NCBI RefSeq assembly: GCF_000407545.1
Contig: NZ_ASWH01000002.1
Coordinates: 744,001 to 808,000 of the forward strand
Direction of reading: 5' to 3'
DNA length: 64,000 nucleotides
Source of the DNA: Enterococcus gilvus ATCC BAA-350
Lineage (GTDB): Bacteria; Bacillota; Bacilli; Lactobacillales; Enterococcaceae
Part shown: in pieces, positions 23,494-32,739 of the stretch
Position numbering within the stretch: the stretch's first letter is position 1
How the letters are laid out: each line of letters starts with the position of its first letter
Notes under the pieces: model-generated
The model's input: only the letters and a program-made list of their open reading frames with translations
The model's database searches: none
Told to the model about the DNA's origin: nothing
Program-made: the position numbers and the translations under genes

Positions 23494-26061
23494 ATGGCAA
23501 ACAGACAAGAACGGCATCAAAAAAAACAAGAGCTCAAAAAGAAACCCACACGAAACAAGCCTTCACGGATCAAGCTGGCGAAATCTACTAAGATTTCATT
23601 AGGCATACTTATCGTGATACTTTTAATGCTCCTCGCAGGTACGGTTTTCTTTTTCCAAAAGTATGGCAAGGAAGTGACCGCAGCGATCGACGCTGGTGAA
23701 GAGCACGCGGCGAAAATTCAAGAAAGCGACTTTAAGCAATACCACCCCACCACGATTCTCGATAAAAACGGGCAAGTCATCAAAGAGTTAAAAACGCAGG
23801 AGCGGGACTATTTAACGTATAAAAAAATGGACCCCCTTGTTTCCCAGGCGTTGATGTCGATTGAAGACAAGCGCTTCTACGAACACCATGGTGTCGATAC
23901 GCAAGGGCTTTTGACGATTGCATTGAATGCTGCTACAGGTCGCGGCGTCCGTGGGGCTTCTACGATTACCCAGCAATTAGTCAAAAATATTTATTTGACT
24001 CCTGAAGTGTCTATTTCTCGAAAAATCGAAGAAATGGTCATGGCTCAAGCCCTGGAAAAAAGATTTACAAAACACCAAATTTTAGAATATTACTTAAACA
24101 ACGTGTACTTTGGTCACGGTGCCTACGGGATCAACGCGGCGGCGAAGGTCTATTTTGGAAAATCCATCAATGACACCAGTCTTTTAGAAAAAGCAACACT
24201 GGTAGGGATTACGAACAATCCGGGGATTTTTGACCCTACGACCAATAAGGAAAATGCCTTAAAGCGTGCCAAGCTGATTTTAAAACAGATGAACGCGCAG
24301 GGTTATATCACGAAAGAACAATATGAAAAAGCGAAATCAGACGATATCTCCGCGAAGATTCATAGTAACGCCCTGAACAATCAGCTAGACAATAATGAAG
24401 TGGCTTTGGCCGTCGATTCCGCGACGAAGATTCTAATGGGGCAACAGGACTTCCGCTTCCAGTATCAATTTGACTCGAAGGAAGAAGAAGATCGCTACAA
24501 CGAAGAATACAAGACAGCGTATAACAAAGTGTATCAGCGAATCCTTTCCGGAGGCTATCAAATCAGCACGAACATTGATACGGGGCTTCATGATCAACTG
24601 CAAGGAATCGTCAGCAACGTCATGAACGCTTGGCAAGACCGTGGAGAAAATGATTTCTTTACGAAGCAGGCGGCGATGACAGTCATTGACAATCAGACAG
24701 GCGATGTCGTCGCAAGTATCGGCGGGCGCGGCGAAGAGGGCAACCACTACAATCGGGCCTTTCTCTCCTTCCGACAACCTGGATCAGCGATCAAGCCACT
24801 AGTCTCTTATGCGCCTGCGTATGAGCGCGGTTTGCTTGAGACAAATGCCGTTTCAGATGATCGACCAAACGACACGTATCCAAACAATATTTACAATGGC
24901 TCTAAGGGAAACTTGACCTTAAGAAATGCCTTAGCGATATCTTCAAACGTCGTTGCGTACAAATTAGCGGAAGAAAATCGGGCAGAATTAAAAGAGCCTG
25001 TCTATCAGCCATTAGCGCAAATGCAATTTACCGGACTTGATGTCCAAGACGATAATCCGATCATCGCTGTCGGCGGGATGACCTATGGTGCCACCACACA
25101 GGAAATGGCGAGTGGAATCGCTACTTTAGTTAATCAAGGGAATTACCGCGCACCATTAAACATCCAAACGATCAAGCGAAAAGACAATGGACAAGAGATC
25201 TTCGCGCAAAACGATCTTGCGCAACAAAAAGTGTACAGCGACGATGCTGCCTATTTGACCATCGATACGATGAAAGCTGTCCATCAAGACCCTGATGGTA
25301 CGGCAAACGGGCTGGCCTTGGCCCACAATCAAAATTGGGCGGTCAAGACCGGGACGACAGATGAAGCAAAGGATTTATGGACGGTCGGCGCCACCCCGTA
25401 TTACACCGTAGCTGTTTGGGCCGGCGATGACACGCCGCAACCACAGGACAACAGCAGCGTGGGACAGGCAACGAAGGAAATTTTCAAACAAACGATGGAT
25501 CTTTTAAATAATGGCAAAGAAGACGTTGATTTCCAAATGCCTTCTTCCGTGCAAAAAGTCGGCAACCAATTGGTGACTCGTTCCAGTCAAACAAAGCAAG
25601 TCTTAGCAACACGTAAGAATGCGTTGCAGACTTCGACAGCGAACATCGATACCTTGGCGAAACAAAAAGCCAACGAATTAACGGCGGCGAAGTTGAATAC
25701 GCCAATGGTTGAAGAAGCTTCAACCTTCAGCAATCAATTGATTTCTGAACGAATCGATACGTTGAGTCAATTCGAGATCATCGTCACAGACAGTCAGGAC
25801 AATTGGCAGACCTTCGATCAGTATGCACAACAAGTCTTTGCTCTGGTCCAACAGGTTGAGCCTTCGGGCGGTTCCCTTTCGGACCAATACACCAATGTCT
25901 ACCGCAACAAAGAAGCAGAGTACGCCCATGAAAAAGCCGCGCGAGACTCTGAACTGAATACGGTCAAAGACCAAATTCAAGACACAAAGAACCAAAGCAA
26001 AGACTTAGACAAACGGATCAATGATTTGAAAAAACAAGTCGAACAAGCAGAAAAAGACTAA
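23494..26061 (+). CDS. Class A penicillin-binding protein (GT51 transglycosylase plus transpeptidase)
   Basis: 855 residues: cytoplasmic basic tail, membrane helix (about 33-53), GT51 domain with catalytic Glu124 in SIEDKRFYEHHGVD and RGASTITQQLVKN, and a transpeptidase domain with Ser431 in GSAIKP (SxxK), SSN at about 483-485 and Lys618 in KTGT. It polymerises glycan strands and cross-links peptides outside the membrane. After the transpeptidase domain (about 680) there is a C-terminal tail of about 170 residues, predicted helical and ending in a Lys/Glu/Gln coiled coil, longer than in many PBP1a proteins. Which enterococcal class A paralogue this is cannot be settled here. Confidence 0.92.
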   Translation: MANRQERHQKKQELKKKPTRNKPSRIKLAKSTKISLGILIVILLMLLAGTVFFFQKYGKEVTAAIDAGEEHAAKIQESDFKQYHPTTILDKNGQVIKELKTQERDYLTYKKMDPLVSQALMSIEDKRFYEHHGVDTQGLLTIALNAATGRGVRGASTITQQLVKNIYLTPEVSISRKIEEMVMAQALEKRFTKHQILEYYLNNVYFGHGAYGINAAAKVYFGKSINDTSLLEKATLVGITNNPGIFDPTTNKENALKRAKLILKQMNAQGYITKEQYEKAKSDDISAKIHSNALNNQLDNNEVALAVDSATKILMGQQDFRFQYQFDSKEEEDRYNEEYKTAYNKVYQRILSGGYQISTNIDTGLHDQLQGIVSNVMNAWQDRGENDFFTKQAAMTVIDNQTGDVVASIGGRGEEGNHYNRAFLSFRQPGSAIKPLVSYAPAYERGLLETNAVSDDRPNDTYPNNIYNGSKGNLTLRNALAISSNVVAYKLAEENRAELKEPVYQPLAQMQFTGLDVQDDNPIIAVGGMTYGATTQEMASGIATLVNQGNYRAPLNIQTIKRKDNGQEIFAQNDLAQQKVYSDDAAYLTIDTMKAVHQDPDGTANGLALAHNQNWAVKTGTTDEAKDLWTVGATPYYTVAVWAGDDTPQPQDNSSVGQATKEIFKQTMDLLNNGKEDVDFQMPSSVQKVGNQLVTRSSQTKQVLATRKNALQTSTANIDTLAKQKANELTAAKLNTPMVEEASTFSNQLISERIDTLSQFEIIVTDSQDNWQTFDQYAQQVFALVQQVEPSGGSLSDQYTNVYRNKEAEYAHEKAARDSELNTVKDQIQDTKNQSKDLDKRINDLKKQVEQAEKD

Positions 26062-26094
26062 AAAAACAGTCGCCGATTCGGCGGCTGTTTTTCT
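26062..26094 (+). terminator. Terminator of the penicillin-binding protein gene
   Basis: Stem aaaaacagtcgcc with ggcggctgttttt, 26062-26092. Confidence 0.88.
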
Positions 26095-26161
26095 AGTTTA
26101 GTGACATGAGATAGACAAGTTGCGGATATTCACTCCTTTAAAGCAGCCGCCATCCCATTCA

Positions 26162-26830
26162 CTATATGAGAAAAAATACTATCAGACATGCACTTATTTT
26201 GATAAGCAGCGGAACAATCAGCCTTCCTGTCTTCACGTAAGCGAGACCTAGAATACCATTCACTAGTAAATATAAGAGTCCGCAGATAAAGGTTTCCGGC
26301 TGCAATAAAATGCTGTACAAGATACTCGATACCCATACACCTAAAAAAGCGTGATCCTTGAAAGCCAACCCAATAATTCCTCCTCGGAAAACAACTTCTT
26401 CCATAATTGGGCTAAGAACGAACGTAAAAAGTACAATGATCACTAGCGGAACTGTAGATAGAACCTGCGTGTCTAATGGATTTAACGCTTTTTCAATAAT
26501 GACTTTGTGATCGATAAGGACGGATTCCAACACGGAGAGAATAAGTAGAGAAATCGTGGCTGTTAAAATGATTTGAATATTTCTCTTGGTCAAAAATTTC
26601 AAATCAAAAAAGAACAAATCTAAACTTTGAGAAAGCCGTAGGAGTATAAATGAGGCAAATAAGCAAAACAGACAGAGTGCAAAACTATCAATTGTCGTAA
26701 AACTATGATCGTTGTTTCTTTGGGCGATCACTAAAAACATGGAGAACATCACCGAAAAAAATACGACCAAACCGCCTAATCCTATACAAATCATCACATT
26801 CCATAGTTTATCGACTGTTTGATTTTTCAT
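26162..26830 (-). CDS. CPBP-family membrane protein lacking two of the usual catalytic motifs
   Basis: 222 residues from ATG 26830 (GAGAGGAGC upstream). About six membrane helices. Motif 1 of CPBP intramembrane proteases is intact (SPIMEEVVFRGGI, Glu-Glu...Arg). The histidine of motif 2 is not seen (SILYSILLQPET where FxxxH is expected) and the His/Asn of motif 3 is replaced (VPLLIKISACL). The protein is therefore probably not an active metalloprotease, or is a divergent form. A T6 run close to the stop puts another frame (ending SHIVNGMAAALKE, stop near 26130) one base away, so a frameshift is possible. Confidence 0.7.
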   Translation of the reverse strand: MKNQTVDKLWNVMICIGLGGLVVFFSVMFSMFLVIAQRNNDHSFTTIDSFALCLFCLFASFILLRLSQSLDLFFFDLKFLTKRNIQIILTATISLLILSVLESVLIDHKVIIEKALNPLDTQVLSTVPLVIIVLFTFVLSPIMEEVVFRGGIIGLAFKDHAFLGVWVSSILYSILLQPETFICGLLYLLVNGILGLAYVKTGRLIVPLLIKISACLIVFFLI

Positions 26831-26878
26831 GGCTCCTCTCACTCCCTTTTCTTTTATTGTACCGTGCAAACACACGCA

Positions 26879-26924
26879 AAAAATCCCGATTCCTTGGAAA
26901 ATATACCAAGAAATCGGGATTTTG
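26879..26924 (-). terminator. Terminator of the agu operon
   Basis: Stem aaaatcccgattccttgg with ccaagaaatcgggatttt, directly beyond the aguC stop. Confidence 0.9.
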
Positions 26925-26927
26925 AGT

Positions 26928-27857
26928 TTACATCTGTACTTTCGTTCCGCTGTTGCCTTTCACGGCTTCTGACGCTTGTTCTAAAGAAGCGATGATGGCT
27001 TGACGGCCTGCCTTTGATTCAGCGAAGTCGATTGCCGCTTCGACTTTTGGCAGCATACTGCCAGGAGCGAATTGGTCTTCGCTAATGTATTGCTGCATGT
27101 CAGCGACAGTCGTTGTTTCCAACGCCTTTTGATCAGGTTTGCCGAAGTTGACGAAGACATGGTCAACAGCTGTTAATATAATGAAGACATCTGCGTCGAT
27201 CAGCGCAGCCATTTTAGCTGCGGCAAAATCTTTATCGATGACGGCATCGACGCCTTTGTAGCGTGAGCCTTCATAGATTACCGGAATACCTCCTCCACCA
27301 CAGGCGATGACGACTTGCCCCGCATCGACTAAGGTTTTTAAACTGATTTTTTCGTAAATATCTACTGGTTTTGGTGATGGAACGACCCGCCGCCAGCCGC
27401 GACCTGCGTCTTCAACATACACATCGTCTGTTTCATCCATCAGTTTTTTGGCTTCTTCTTCCGTGTAATACCCGCCGATCGGCTTCGTCGGATTTGAGAA
27501 GGCTGGATCTTTCGGATCAACAACGACTTGTGTCAGCATCGAAACGACTGGAATGTCTTCCATTCCGCGGGAAACCAATTCTTCATCAATGGCTTGCTGC
27601 AAATGATAGCCAATGTAGCCTTGGCTCATCGCTGTACATTCTGGGAACGGCATCGTATCTTCCGCCGTCTTGCTGGTTTCTTCGAAGGCCAAACGGATTT
27701 TTCCGACTTGCGGACCATTGCCGTGAGCGATCACGACATGGTGTCCGGCTGTAATGAGATCCGCGATGGATTTCGCTGCTAATTCTGCTTTGGTTAATTG
27801 TTCATTGGCAGAATTTCCTAACGCATTTCCGCCTAAAGCGATCACGATTTTTGACAT
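26928..27857 (-). CDS. aguC: Carbamate kinase of the agmatine deiminase pathway
   Basis: 309 residues of the amino-acid-kinase fold: IVIALGGNALG at the N-terminus, VIAHGNGPQVG, the carbamate-kinase loop FSNPTKPIGGYYT, VIACGGGGIPV and the ADVFIILTAVDHV nucleotide region. It transfers phosphate from carbamoyl phosphate to ADP, giving ATP, CO2 and NH3. As last gene of aguBDAC it yields the energy gain of agmatine fermentation. AGGAGACCC precedes ATG 27857, 9 bp after the aguA stop. Confidence 0.95.
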   Translation of the reverse strand: MSKIVIALGGNALGNSANEQLTKAELAAKSIADLITAGHHVVIAHGNGPQVGKIRLAFEETSKTAEDTMPFPECTAMSQGYIGYHLQQAIDEELVSRGMEDIPVVSMLTQVVVDPKDPAFSNPTKPIGGYYTEEEAKKLMDETDDVYVEDAGRGWRRVVPSPKPVDIYEKISLKTLVDAGQVVIACGGGGIPVIYEGSRYKGVDAVIDKDFAAAKMAALIDADVFIILTAVDHVFVNFGKPDQKALETTTVADMQQYISEDQFAPGSMLPKVEAAIDFAESKAGRQAIIASLEQASEAVKGNSGTKVQM

Positions 27858-27866
27858 GAGGGTCTC

Positions 27867-28964
27867 CTATCTTTGTGGTTGTTGTTGCGTGATGCAGTGG
27901 ATGTTTCCGCCGCCGTACACGATTTCTACTGTATTAACGCCCACAATTTCTTTATCTGGGAAAATCATTTCTAATTGTTCTAAAGCTAACGCATCGTTCT
28001 TGTCACCGTATTGAGGCACGATCACGCCGTTATTGGTAATCAAGAAGTTCATGTATGACGCGATACAGATATCGCCGTCTTCACGCGGCATCGTTCCTTC
28101 CACGTAATCGATCTTGAAATTGCCGTCGATCGTCACATTTTCGATTGGGCAGCAGATCTTATGCACTTTTAGCTTGCGGCCTTTTGCGTCTGTCATTTCA
28201 TTCAGACGTTTGTATGCATCTTGTGCTGCTTCATAGAATGGGCTGTTTTCATCTTCCGTATAGATACATGCCACTTCTCCTGGACGAACGAAGCACGCCA
28301 CGTCATCTACGTGTCCATTGGTTTCTTCTGGATCGATCCCGTCGCCTAACCAAAGAACTTTTTCACAGTTCAAGTAGTCGCATAATTTTTCTTCGATTTC
28401 CTCTTTCGTCATGTGAGGATTGCGCCCTTCACTTAACAAACACATTTCAGTCGTCAAGACAGTCCCTTCGCCATCCACGTGGAAAGAACCACCTTCTAAA
28501 ATGAACTCATCTGTGCGGTAGGAATCAACGTGTTCGATCTCGCAGATTTTTTGTGCGATCAAATCGTCTTGGTCCCATGGGAAGTACAACCCGTCGACAA
28601 GTCCACCCCAAGCATTGAAGCCCCAGTCATTCCCGCGCAGTTCGCCTTTGCCGTTGATCACGAAGCTCGGCCCGCAGTCACGAATCCATGCATCGTTGTT
28701 AGACATTTCGTAAACCGTGATGTCCTCTGGTAATTGACGACGGCAGTTCTGGAATTGCTGCTGCGAAACGACCACGTTCATTGGTGTAAATTTGCTGACT
28801 GCTTTCGCTACTTCCGTGAAGGCTTCTTGAGCCGGTTTTCCTCCGTCGCGCCAGTTATCTGGACGTTCTGGCCAAATCATCCAAACCTTTTCCTGTGGTT
28901 CGTACTCGCCGGGCATTCTAAACCCGTCTTGCTTCGGTGTTGTCTTTTCGATTCTCTTCGCCAT
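27867..28964 (-). CDS. aguA: Agmatine deiminase
   Basis: 365 residues, the length of the enterococcal enzyme. It hydrolyses agmatine to N-carbamoylputrescine and ammonia. Guanidino-modifying-fold signatures are present: VWMIWPERPDNWRDG, NDAWIRDCGP with the catalytic Asp, EETNGHVDDVACF with the catalytic His, and near the C-terminus GGGNIHCITQQQP with the nucleophile Cys. ATG 28964 follows AAGGAG and lies 47 bp inside the 3' end of aguD, so translation is coupled. Cytoplasmic. Confidence 0.97.
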   Translation of the reverse strand: MAKRIEKTTPKQDGFRMPGEYEPQEKVWMIWPERPDNWRDGGKPAQEAFTEVAKAVSKFTPMNVVVSQQQFQNCRRQLPEDITVYEMSNNDAWIRDCGPSFVINGKGELRGNDWGFNAWGGLVDGLYFPWDQDDLIAQKICEIEHVDSYRTDEFILEGGSFHVDGEGTVLTTEMCLLSEGRNPHMTKEEIEEKLCDYLNCEKVLWLGDGIDPEETNGHVDDVACFVRPGEVACIYTEDENSPFYEAAQDAYKRLNEMTDAKGRKLKVHKICCPIENVTIDGNFKIDYVEGTMPREDGDICIASYMNFLITNNGVIVPQYGDKNDALALEQLEMIFPDKEIVGVNTVEIVYGGGNIHCITQQQPQR

Positions 28965-30339
28965 GATAAATTACTCCTTCTTTTTTGATTTTTTTCACCC
29001 ATATGATCGCTTCACCGAAAATGGTAAAGGCGATTGCTCCGATCGTGATCGGAAGTTGTTGGCTCAATGTTTCTGGATCAAATTGCAATGGCAAGGCAGT
29101 AAAGATCAACGAAATCACGATCATGATCATTGGCAATGCCACTAAAAGCTTCAATACGCCGTCGCTGCCGCCGACTCTGAATGGTCGCGGTGTGTCTGGA
29201 TCGATTTGGCGTAATTTGTAGAATGCTGGGAATACTGGAACATAAGACATCAAGAACATTACAAGGTTTAATGAGAAGAACGCCCAGAATAGGTCTTGAT
29301 TTGGCAAGATCGGTGCAATAACGACCACCACGGTTGCAACGATCCCGTTCATGATAGCTGCTCCGATCGGCATTTCGTCTTTTCCGCCGCGTTTTGCAAA
29401 AATTTTCGGCATGTCGCCGTTTTCTGCTGCGTAGCAAGCGGTATTGTTTACACCTAATGACCAAGAGATCATGTTGCCGAACAACGTCAGCAAGAATAAG
29501 AAAGCCATCGCGATGATGAACCAGCCGCCAGTCGAACCTGTCAATAGCTTGAAGCTGTCCATCAAACCGCTGCCGGTACTGATTTGATCTGTTGGAATCG
29601 CCACCCCGATCCCGAATGCAGAGAAAATGTAGATTGCTGCGATCACTAGACCGCCGGCAATAATCGATTGCGGAATTTGTTTCTTAGGATTTTCCATATC
29701 GTCTGCAAAGGTACAAATAACTTCAAACCCAAGTAAATTAAAGATGATTACTGAAATAAAGGATAAACTGTTCAAGTCAAAGCTTGGCAGCATTGAAGAC
29801 AAGGTGAATTCATTCGCTGCGCCTTTTGTCACAAACGTATAGAGTCCTAATGCACCAATCAAAATCGCTAAAAGCATTTTAATGACTGCTGCCCCATTTA
29901 AGATCCACACACTGTCCGCGACTGGGTAAAAACTGATCCACACGATCACCCAAATAAAGACCAGTTCGATCAGAATTGCCGCGATCGTTGGAAACTCAAT
30001 GCCCGTGATCGTTGTTAATAAATCTGGACAAACCACCGCTAAAGAAGCCAGCCATAATGGATAATTGATCCAATAATACCAAGACACGCGTGAACCCCAG
30101 CGGTGACCAAATGCTTGCGTCACCCAATCGTAGATCCCGCCGTCGCCAATATAGGTCGTTCCTAATTCTGACGAAATCAACCCGTATGGCAAAAGGAACG
30201 CGATCAGTAAGAAGATCCACCAAAAAAACTGTGAATTCCCGATTGCTGCCACTGGCGCTGCCGCCTCCGCTACGAATACGACACAGATAACGGATAAGAT
30301 TGCACTCATCAAACTAAATTTTTTCTTTTTTTCTTCCAT
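28918..30339 (-). CDS. aguD: Agmatine/putrescine antiporter (APC family)
   Basis: 473 residues from ATG 30339 (AAAGGAAG upstream). Twelve membrane helices are predicted. The APC signature runs through AAPVAAIGNSQFFWW, GDGGIYDWVTQAFGHRWG and the NLLGFEVICTFADDMENPKKQIP stretch typical of amino-acid/polyamine exchangers. It imports agmatine in exchange for putrescine. It sits between aguB and aguA, as in Enterococcus faecalis. The C-terminal tail IKKEGVIYHGEENRKDNTEARRV overlaps the aguA start. Confidence 0.94.
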   Translation of the reverse strand: MEEKKKKFSLMSAILSVICVVFVAEAAAPVAAIGNSQFFWWIFLLIAFLLPYGLISSELGTTYIGDGGIYDWVTQAFGHRWGSRVSWYYWINYPLWLASLAVVCPDLLTTITGIEFPTIAAILIELVFIWVIVWISFYPVADSVWILNGAAVIKMLLAILIGALGLYTFVTKGAANEFTLSSMLPSFDLNSLSFISVIIFNLLGFEVICTFADDMENPKKQIPQSIIAGGLVIAAIYIFSAFGIGVAIPTDQISTGSGLMDSFKLLTGSTGGWFIIAMAFLFLLTLFGNMISWSLGVNNTACYAAENGDMPKIFAKRGGKDEMPIGAAIMNGIVATVVVVIAPILPNQDLFWAFFSLNLVMFLMSYVPVFPAFYKLRQIDPDTPRPFRVGGSDGVLKLLVALPMIMIVISLIFTALPLQFDPETLSQQLPITIGAIAFTIFGEAIIWVKKIKKEGVIYHGEENRKDNTEARRV

Positions 30340-30368
30340 TGTTTTCTTCCTTTCCGGTACAAGGGAAA

Positions 30369-30396
30369 CGGGGATTGAGGAATTCCTCAATCCCCG
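30369..30396. repeat. Perfect 28-bp palindrome between aguB and aguD
   Basis: Two 14-bp arms, cggggattgaggaa and its complement, with no loop bases. No long U tract follows on the minus strand, so it looks like an intercistronic RNA hairpin (stability or partial termination) rather than a full terminator. It separates the highly needed transferase from the transporter. Confidence 0.8.
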
Positions 30397-30460
30397 AATG
30401 GAAATAATCCTGATGAATTTACTGAATGCCGCAGATCATTTCCGTCCTCACCTTTTGGGT

Positions 30461-31480
30461 CTATAGTGCTTTGCCTAAGAAGACTTCCAAATCTGCTTTT
30501 GCTTCTGCTTGTTTCTTTTCATCAGTTGGGTTCTTTTCTGCATAATCGTGCATCAAGTAAACCAGCAAGCCGCGGATCGATGTCAAACGGTTTTCTGCTT
30601 CATCGAAACAGATCGAGTTTGGTCCGTCCATCACTTCATCTGTCACTTCTTCGCCACGAGTTGCAGGCAAGCAATGCATGAATTTCGCATTTTCGCCAGC
30701 ACGTTTCATCAATTCATCGTTTACTTGGTATTTCGGATAGAATGTGCTCATTCGTTCTTCTTCAGATAATTCTGCTTCATACAATCCGTACCAAACGTCT
30801 GTGTATACATAATCGGAACCTTCGATAGATTCGATTTCATCAGATACAGTGTATGATCCGCCTGATTCTTTACAGATCGCATCTAATCGTTCACGGTGGT
30901 CTTCATTCAATTGGAAGCCTTTAGGACCGAATTGTACAAATTCCATGCCCATTTTTGTTGCTACTAAGCCTAATGAGAAACATACTTGTGTCGCATCGCC
31001 AATGAAGGATACTTTGCAGTCTTCAATTTTCTTGCCTTCAGGTAAATGTTCGATCATTGTACATAAGTCGCCTAATTCTTGTGTCGGATGGTTGAAATCA
31101 GACATCCCATTAATAACTGGAATCGTTGCATTGTTTGCTAAGTCGTACACGCTGTGATGACGTTCTACCCGTGCCATCAAGATATCGACTAAGCGAGACA
31201 ATACGCGACTCGTATCTTCAATCGTTTCATGCCCACCTAATTGGATTTGGCCTGGTGCCAAGTATTCTGCGTGTCCACCTAATTGTGTCATCGCTGTTTC
31301 AAATGAAACCCGTGTTCTAGTAGAAGATTGTTGGAAGATCATGCCCAATACTTTATTTTTTAATAATGGCGGATAATAACCATTTTTAATAGAAGCTTTG
31401 ATTTTCAAAGATAAATCGACGATGTATTGAATTTCCTCCTTCGTGTAATTTTCTGTTGTAATGAAATCTCTTTTTGCCAT
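30461..31480 (-). CDS. aguB: Putrescine carbamoyltransferase
   Basis: 339 residues from ATG 31480 (TAGGAGGCG upstream), the known length of the enterococcal enzyme. Carbamoyl-phosphate-binding [15 protein letters not shown] and [10 protein letters not shown] are transcarbamylase motifs. [11 protein letters not shown] carries the YGLY signature that distinguishes putrescine from ornithine transcarbamylases. It phosphorolyses carbamoylputrescine to putrescine and carbamoyl phosphate. It is the first gene of the operon, divergent from its regulator. Confidence 0.96.
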   Translation of the reverse strand: MAKRDFITTENYTKEEIQYIVDLSLKIKASIKNGYYPPLLKNKVLGMIFQQSSTRTRVSFETAMTQLGGHAEYLAPGQIQLGGHETIEDTSRVLSRLVDILMARVERHHSVYDLANNATIPVINGMSDFNHPTQELGDLCTMIEHLPEGKKIEDCKVSFIGDATQVCFSLGLVATKMGMEFVQFGPKGFQLNEDHRERLDAICKESGGSYTVSDEIESIEGSDYVYTDVWYGLYEAELSEEERMSTFYPKYQVNDELMKRAGENAKFMHCLPATRGEEVTDEVMDGPNSICFDEAENRLTSIRGLLVYLMHDYAEKNPTDEKKQAEAKADLEVFLGKAL

Positions 31481-31561
31481 GTTGACGCCTCCTAAGTAAT
31501 TTGTTTGCTTTTGCTCCTTCAATTTACTGATAAATAAGCAAGTTTACGATAAGCCAAAGGA

Positions 31562-31575
31562 TGTAAACGCTAACA
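31562..31575. promoter_or_regulatory. cre site (CcpA operator) upstream of aguB
   Basis: tgtaaacgctaaca matches the Firmicutes catabolite-responsive-element consensus TGWAANCGNTNWCA at every position. It lies about 80 bp upstream of the aguB start. Catabolite repression of agmatine deiminase operons is known in E. faecalis and fits. Confidence 0.85.
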
Positions 31576-31637
31576 TTTCGAAAAATAGACATTTTCATGC
31601 GGTTTATTTTTAGGTATAAACCTTTTATTTTACAAGG

Positions 31638-31674
31638 GTTTAGAAAAGTTTAGAAAAAAGTTTAGCGATTTTAG
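31638..31674. promoter_or_regulatory. Direct repeats in the aguR-aguB gap, candidate AguR site
   Basis: gtttag occurs at 31638-31643, 31648-31653 and 31660-31665, followed by ttttag to 31674, with 10- and 12-bp spacing, close to one helical turn. They lie upstream of the cre site relative to aguB, where an activator would bind. The rest of the 273-bp gap includes a lone -10 box TATACT at 31699-31704 for aguR. Confidence 0.45.
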
Positions 31675-31753
31675 GAGCGAAGACGGAATAAATGGTGTTA
31701 TACTTAGAAAGAAAAAAGGAGTCTAATAATTCTTTAATGAAAGGGGATTCAAT

Positions 31754-32719
31754 ATGATTGCTATCTTCGTTTACAATATACTTTTGATCATTCTATATTC
31801 CATCACTATGGCTTTCGCAATTAATTCCTATCTAAAAGAAAAAAACAAAGTGTTTTTACTGATTAGTTTCTATCTGGCCTTTTTTATTTTTGACAACGTC
31901 ATTATTTATATGACCGAATTCATCAATTCCTTTGCGCAAAGCTATGACCAATCGTTTATGAGCGGTCCTGCGATCAAAACGATCATTTTTATGGGGAATG
32001 CCTTCTTTTCGATCTCCATCATCGCCGATCTGCGAAACGAAAAGCTCAAAGCTCCCCACTATGGCCTGCTGATCGCTTTAGCTGTCTGGATGATCACAGT
32101 TCCTCTAATGGCCAACTCTGCATTTAAAGTCTGGCTCTATTATTTGGGCAATCAGCTTTTCCTATTTTATCTCGGTTTTTATTGCTGGCGAGGGACGCGA
32201 TTGCCGCTTCCCGATTTAAATATCGGGTATTTGAAAAAGTTGTCCATTATCAGTTTTCTTTTTAGTGTTCTGATCGTCATTGAGGACAGCTTCGTGATTT
32301 TCAATATTGATCAATACAGCTCTTTAACGACAAAAATTTATAATCGAAGTATTTCAGAGGACATTTTTTCGATTACCGTCTGTCTTCTGCTCTGCCATTA
32401 TTTTCTAAAGGAACGGCAGCATTCTGAAGAACTCTCCTCAGAAGAACAAGAGGAAGCACTCTTGATTCAACGGTTTTGTCATGCTCACCAATTCACGCAG
32501 AGGGAATCTGAAGTCTTTGAGCTTTTACTTTTTCACTGTACGAATCAGGAAATTGCGGACCGCCTGTTCCTCTCTTTAGGAACCGTAAAGACCCATGTCC
32601 ATAACATCTTCATAAAACTCGACATTAAGAAACGAACGCAGATCTTTCCTCTTTTTGAAGAATACCAACAAGTTGCCAATCAAAAGATGACGCTAAAAAA
32701 GAGCAACGATTTCTCTTAG
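31754..32719 (+). CDS. aguR: Transmembrane LuxR-type regulator of the agu operon
   Basis: 321 residues. Seven predicted membrane helices fill the first 220 residues, and a LuxR/GerE helix-turn-helix ends the protein (FTQRESEVFELLLFHCTNQEIADRLFL and LGTVKTHVHNIFIKLDIKKR). It is a one-component membrane activator that senses agmatine and turns on aguBDAC, as reported for the homologues in E. faecalis and Lactococcus. Divergent from aguB. ATG 31754 follows AAAGGGG. Confidence 0.93.
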   Translation: MIAIFVYNILLIILYSITMAFAINSYLKEKNKVFLLISFYLAFFIFDNVIIYMTEFINSFAQSYDQSFMSGPAIKTIIFMGNAFFSISIIADLRNEKLKAPHYGLLIALAVWMITVPLMANSAFKVWLYYLGNQLFLFYLGFYCWRGTRLPLPDLNIGYLKKLSIISFLFSVLIVIEDSFVIFNIDQYSSLTTKIYNRSISEDIFSITVCLLLCHYFLKERQHSEELSSEEQEEALLIQRFCHAHQFTQRESEVFELLLFHCTNQEIADRLFLSLGTVKTHVHNIFIKLDIKKRTQIFPLFEEYQQVANQKMTLKKSNDFS

Positions 32720-32739
32720 AAGAAATCGTTGCTCTTTTA
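32697..32739. terminator. Bidirectional terminator at the end of aguR
   Basis: 18-bp perfect stem (32697-32714 with 32721-32738) that overlaps the last codons of aguR and touches the stop of the opposing gene. Confidence 0.92.
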
